A stretch of DNA of 64,000 bases from Entoloma clypeatum (lineage: Eukaryota; Basidiomycota; Agaricomycetes; Agaricales; Entolomataceae). A program made the translations under genes and the position numbers. The number at the start of each line of letters is the position of its first letter. Position 1 is the stretch's first letter. Under the pieces are notes generated by a model. It saw only the letters and a list, made by a program, of their open reading frames with translations. It did no database searches and was not told the origin of the DNA. The stretch lies in contig OY751496.1 of the NCBI GenBank assembly GCA_963565915.1, positions 186,001-250,000 on the forward strand, in the 5' to 3' direction. Shown one piece after another: positions 63,163 to 64,000 of the stretch.

Positions 63163-64000
63163 CTACAATCATTGATGCTCTGGTGCAAGTCACTGTGTAA
63201 TCAAGACGAGCACTGAAGTACATATCGTTCTCTCTGCTCTCACTACCGCAAATGCACTCAAAGCTCTCATCATCATTATTACAGCTCCTCTCGCTGATGC
63301 AGCTCCACCGCCCCTCTCCTTACCCCATAGTCCCTACCCGCGACGACCATACACGGCCCCACAGCGACAGAACATGAACGTCAATGAACCCCCGTTGCCC
63401 AATGAGATGTCTACTATGTCCGTGGCATCCTCGACGGTACCCTCAACAACTCAAAAAATGGTCAACCACGTCAGTCTGCCTACCCTGATTACTCAGGTAC
63501 ATATGCCGTGCGTTCCACAGTGACCCGTCAAGCATCGATATTCCGGTTCACTGATTTCGTGGTTCTTTACATCGCCAGATCTCATCTCTGAGACGGCATA
63601 TAAAGAAGGGTTGGTTCCCTTCCTCGTCCGATTCACAAAGCTAATCCCCACAACGTGCCAGTGCGTGATACGATTTTGGTGTTGTATCTGGGTCAACGTT
63701 ACGTGAGCAGTTTGGAAGGCTCTGACACGCTGAATGTGGACATGTACAGCCAGGGTTAACGATGCATCATGTATTCGCATTTCTCATGCAGCGCGTTCTG
63801 AATTCAAGACGTCCTGAGAAGCGAGATAACAACTTTAGCATTATCCGGACAACTCGGGCAGATGAAAAATAAGCTTCAAGTTAGCGTTGGGCTTCCGGAA
63901 GACAAGGGGCTTTGGCGTCCGAGATGATGCCAGCATTGTTCAGGGCATTTACCATGTACTGAACCTGCCAAAAGTTACGACATGGACACTACACTTGAAA
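63163..64000. other. Unassigned sequence at the right edge
   Basis: A Pro/Ser-rich plus-strand stretch near 63290-63500 may be coding (MSTMSVASSTVPSTTQ from about 63411), but no family, splice pattern or repeat is clear, and the window ends. Confidence 0.3.

Noticed and set aside
1..64000. CRISPR arrays, tRNA or rRNA genes, bacterial promoters and terminators
   Set aside because: No regularly spaced repeats, cloverleaf-like sequences or rRNA blocks were seen; introns and transposon types indicate fungal nuclear DNA.

Overview
The window looks like a transposon-packed region of a basidiomycete (Agaricomycete-type) nuclear genome. The evidence is spliceosomal introns of about 45-60 bp with GT/AG ends, KDZ and Plavaka transposases, a DUF6532-like gene, and nested Ty3/gypsy and Ty1/copia retrotransposons. 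I saw no rRNA, tRNA, CRISPR or bacterial-type operon, and almost no host gene free of mobile elements. Family names come from memory of their motifs, not from a search.

Left third (1-20.5 kb): the 5' LTR of a gypsy element running off the left edge (family A); a broken tyrosine-recombinase-like gene (0.66-3.2 kb) carrying a solo LTR; then a decayed gypsy element B (3233-15394, TSD GCAGG) into which an apparently intact chromovirus C (7418-13567, TSD CTTAG) has inserted. After about 2 kb of non-coding DNA come another solo LTR (TSD CTGTA) and a 2.4-kb inverted repeat.

Middle (20.5-42.4 kb): repeats; a decayed KDZ transposase on the minus strand, head-to-head with a gene of unknown function; a Ulp1-like protease fragment joined to a Tc1 fragment; then a nest of three truncated retroelements, namely gypsy A inside copia inside an older gypsy-like element E. 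One deletion with its breakpoint near 31.49 kb can explain all three truncations.

Right third (42.4-64 kb): a decayed Plavaka transposase (1) holds, in its acidic C-terminal tail, a second Plavaka element (45667-60780) with terminal inverted repeats. That element carries a Plavaka transposase (2, minus) and a divergent DUF6532-like gene (plus). A young gypsy element D (45991-53087, TSD ATCGG) sits in the transposase. A 2053-bp element with 8-bp TSDs sits in the DUF6532-like gene and carries an intact four-exon gene with a BED-like finger and a PHD finger, but no transposase. A similar 1017-bp element lies at 61967-62983.

Most unusual: gypsy families A and D each carry, antisense between pol and the 3' LTR, a spliced gene with a complete Zn(II)2Cys6-type cysteine spacing (C-x2-C-x6-C-x8/11-C-x2-C-x6-C). 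The same elements are saturated, in LTRs and in all coding frames, with the short motif (T/G)CGGA, which contains the CGG triplet typical of Zn2Cys6 targets. This resembles, by analogy, the motif-plus-binding-protein anti-silencing system of plant VANDAL transposons. In elements C and D gag and pol are joined by canonical -1 frameshift heptamers.
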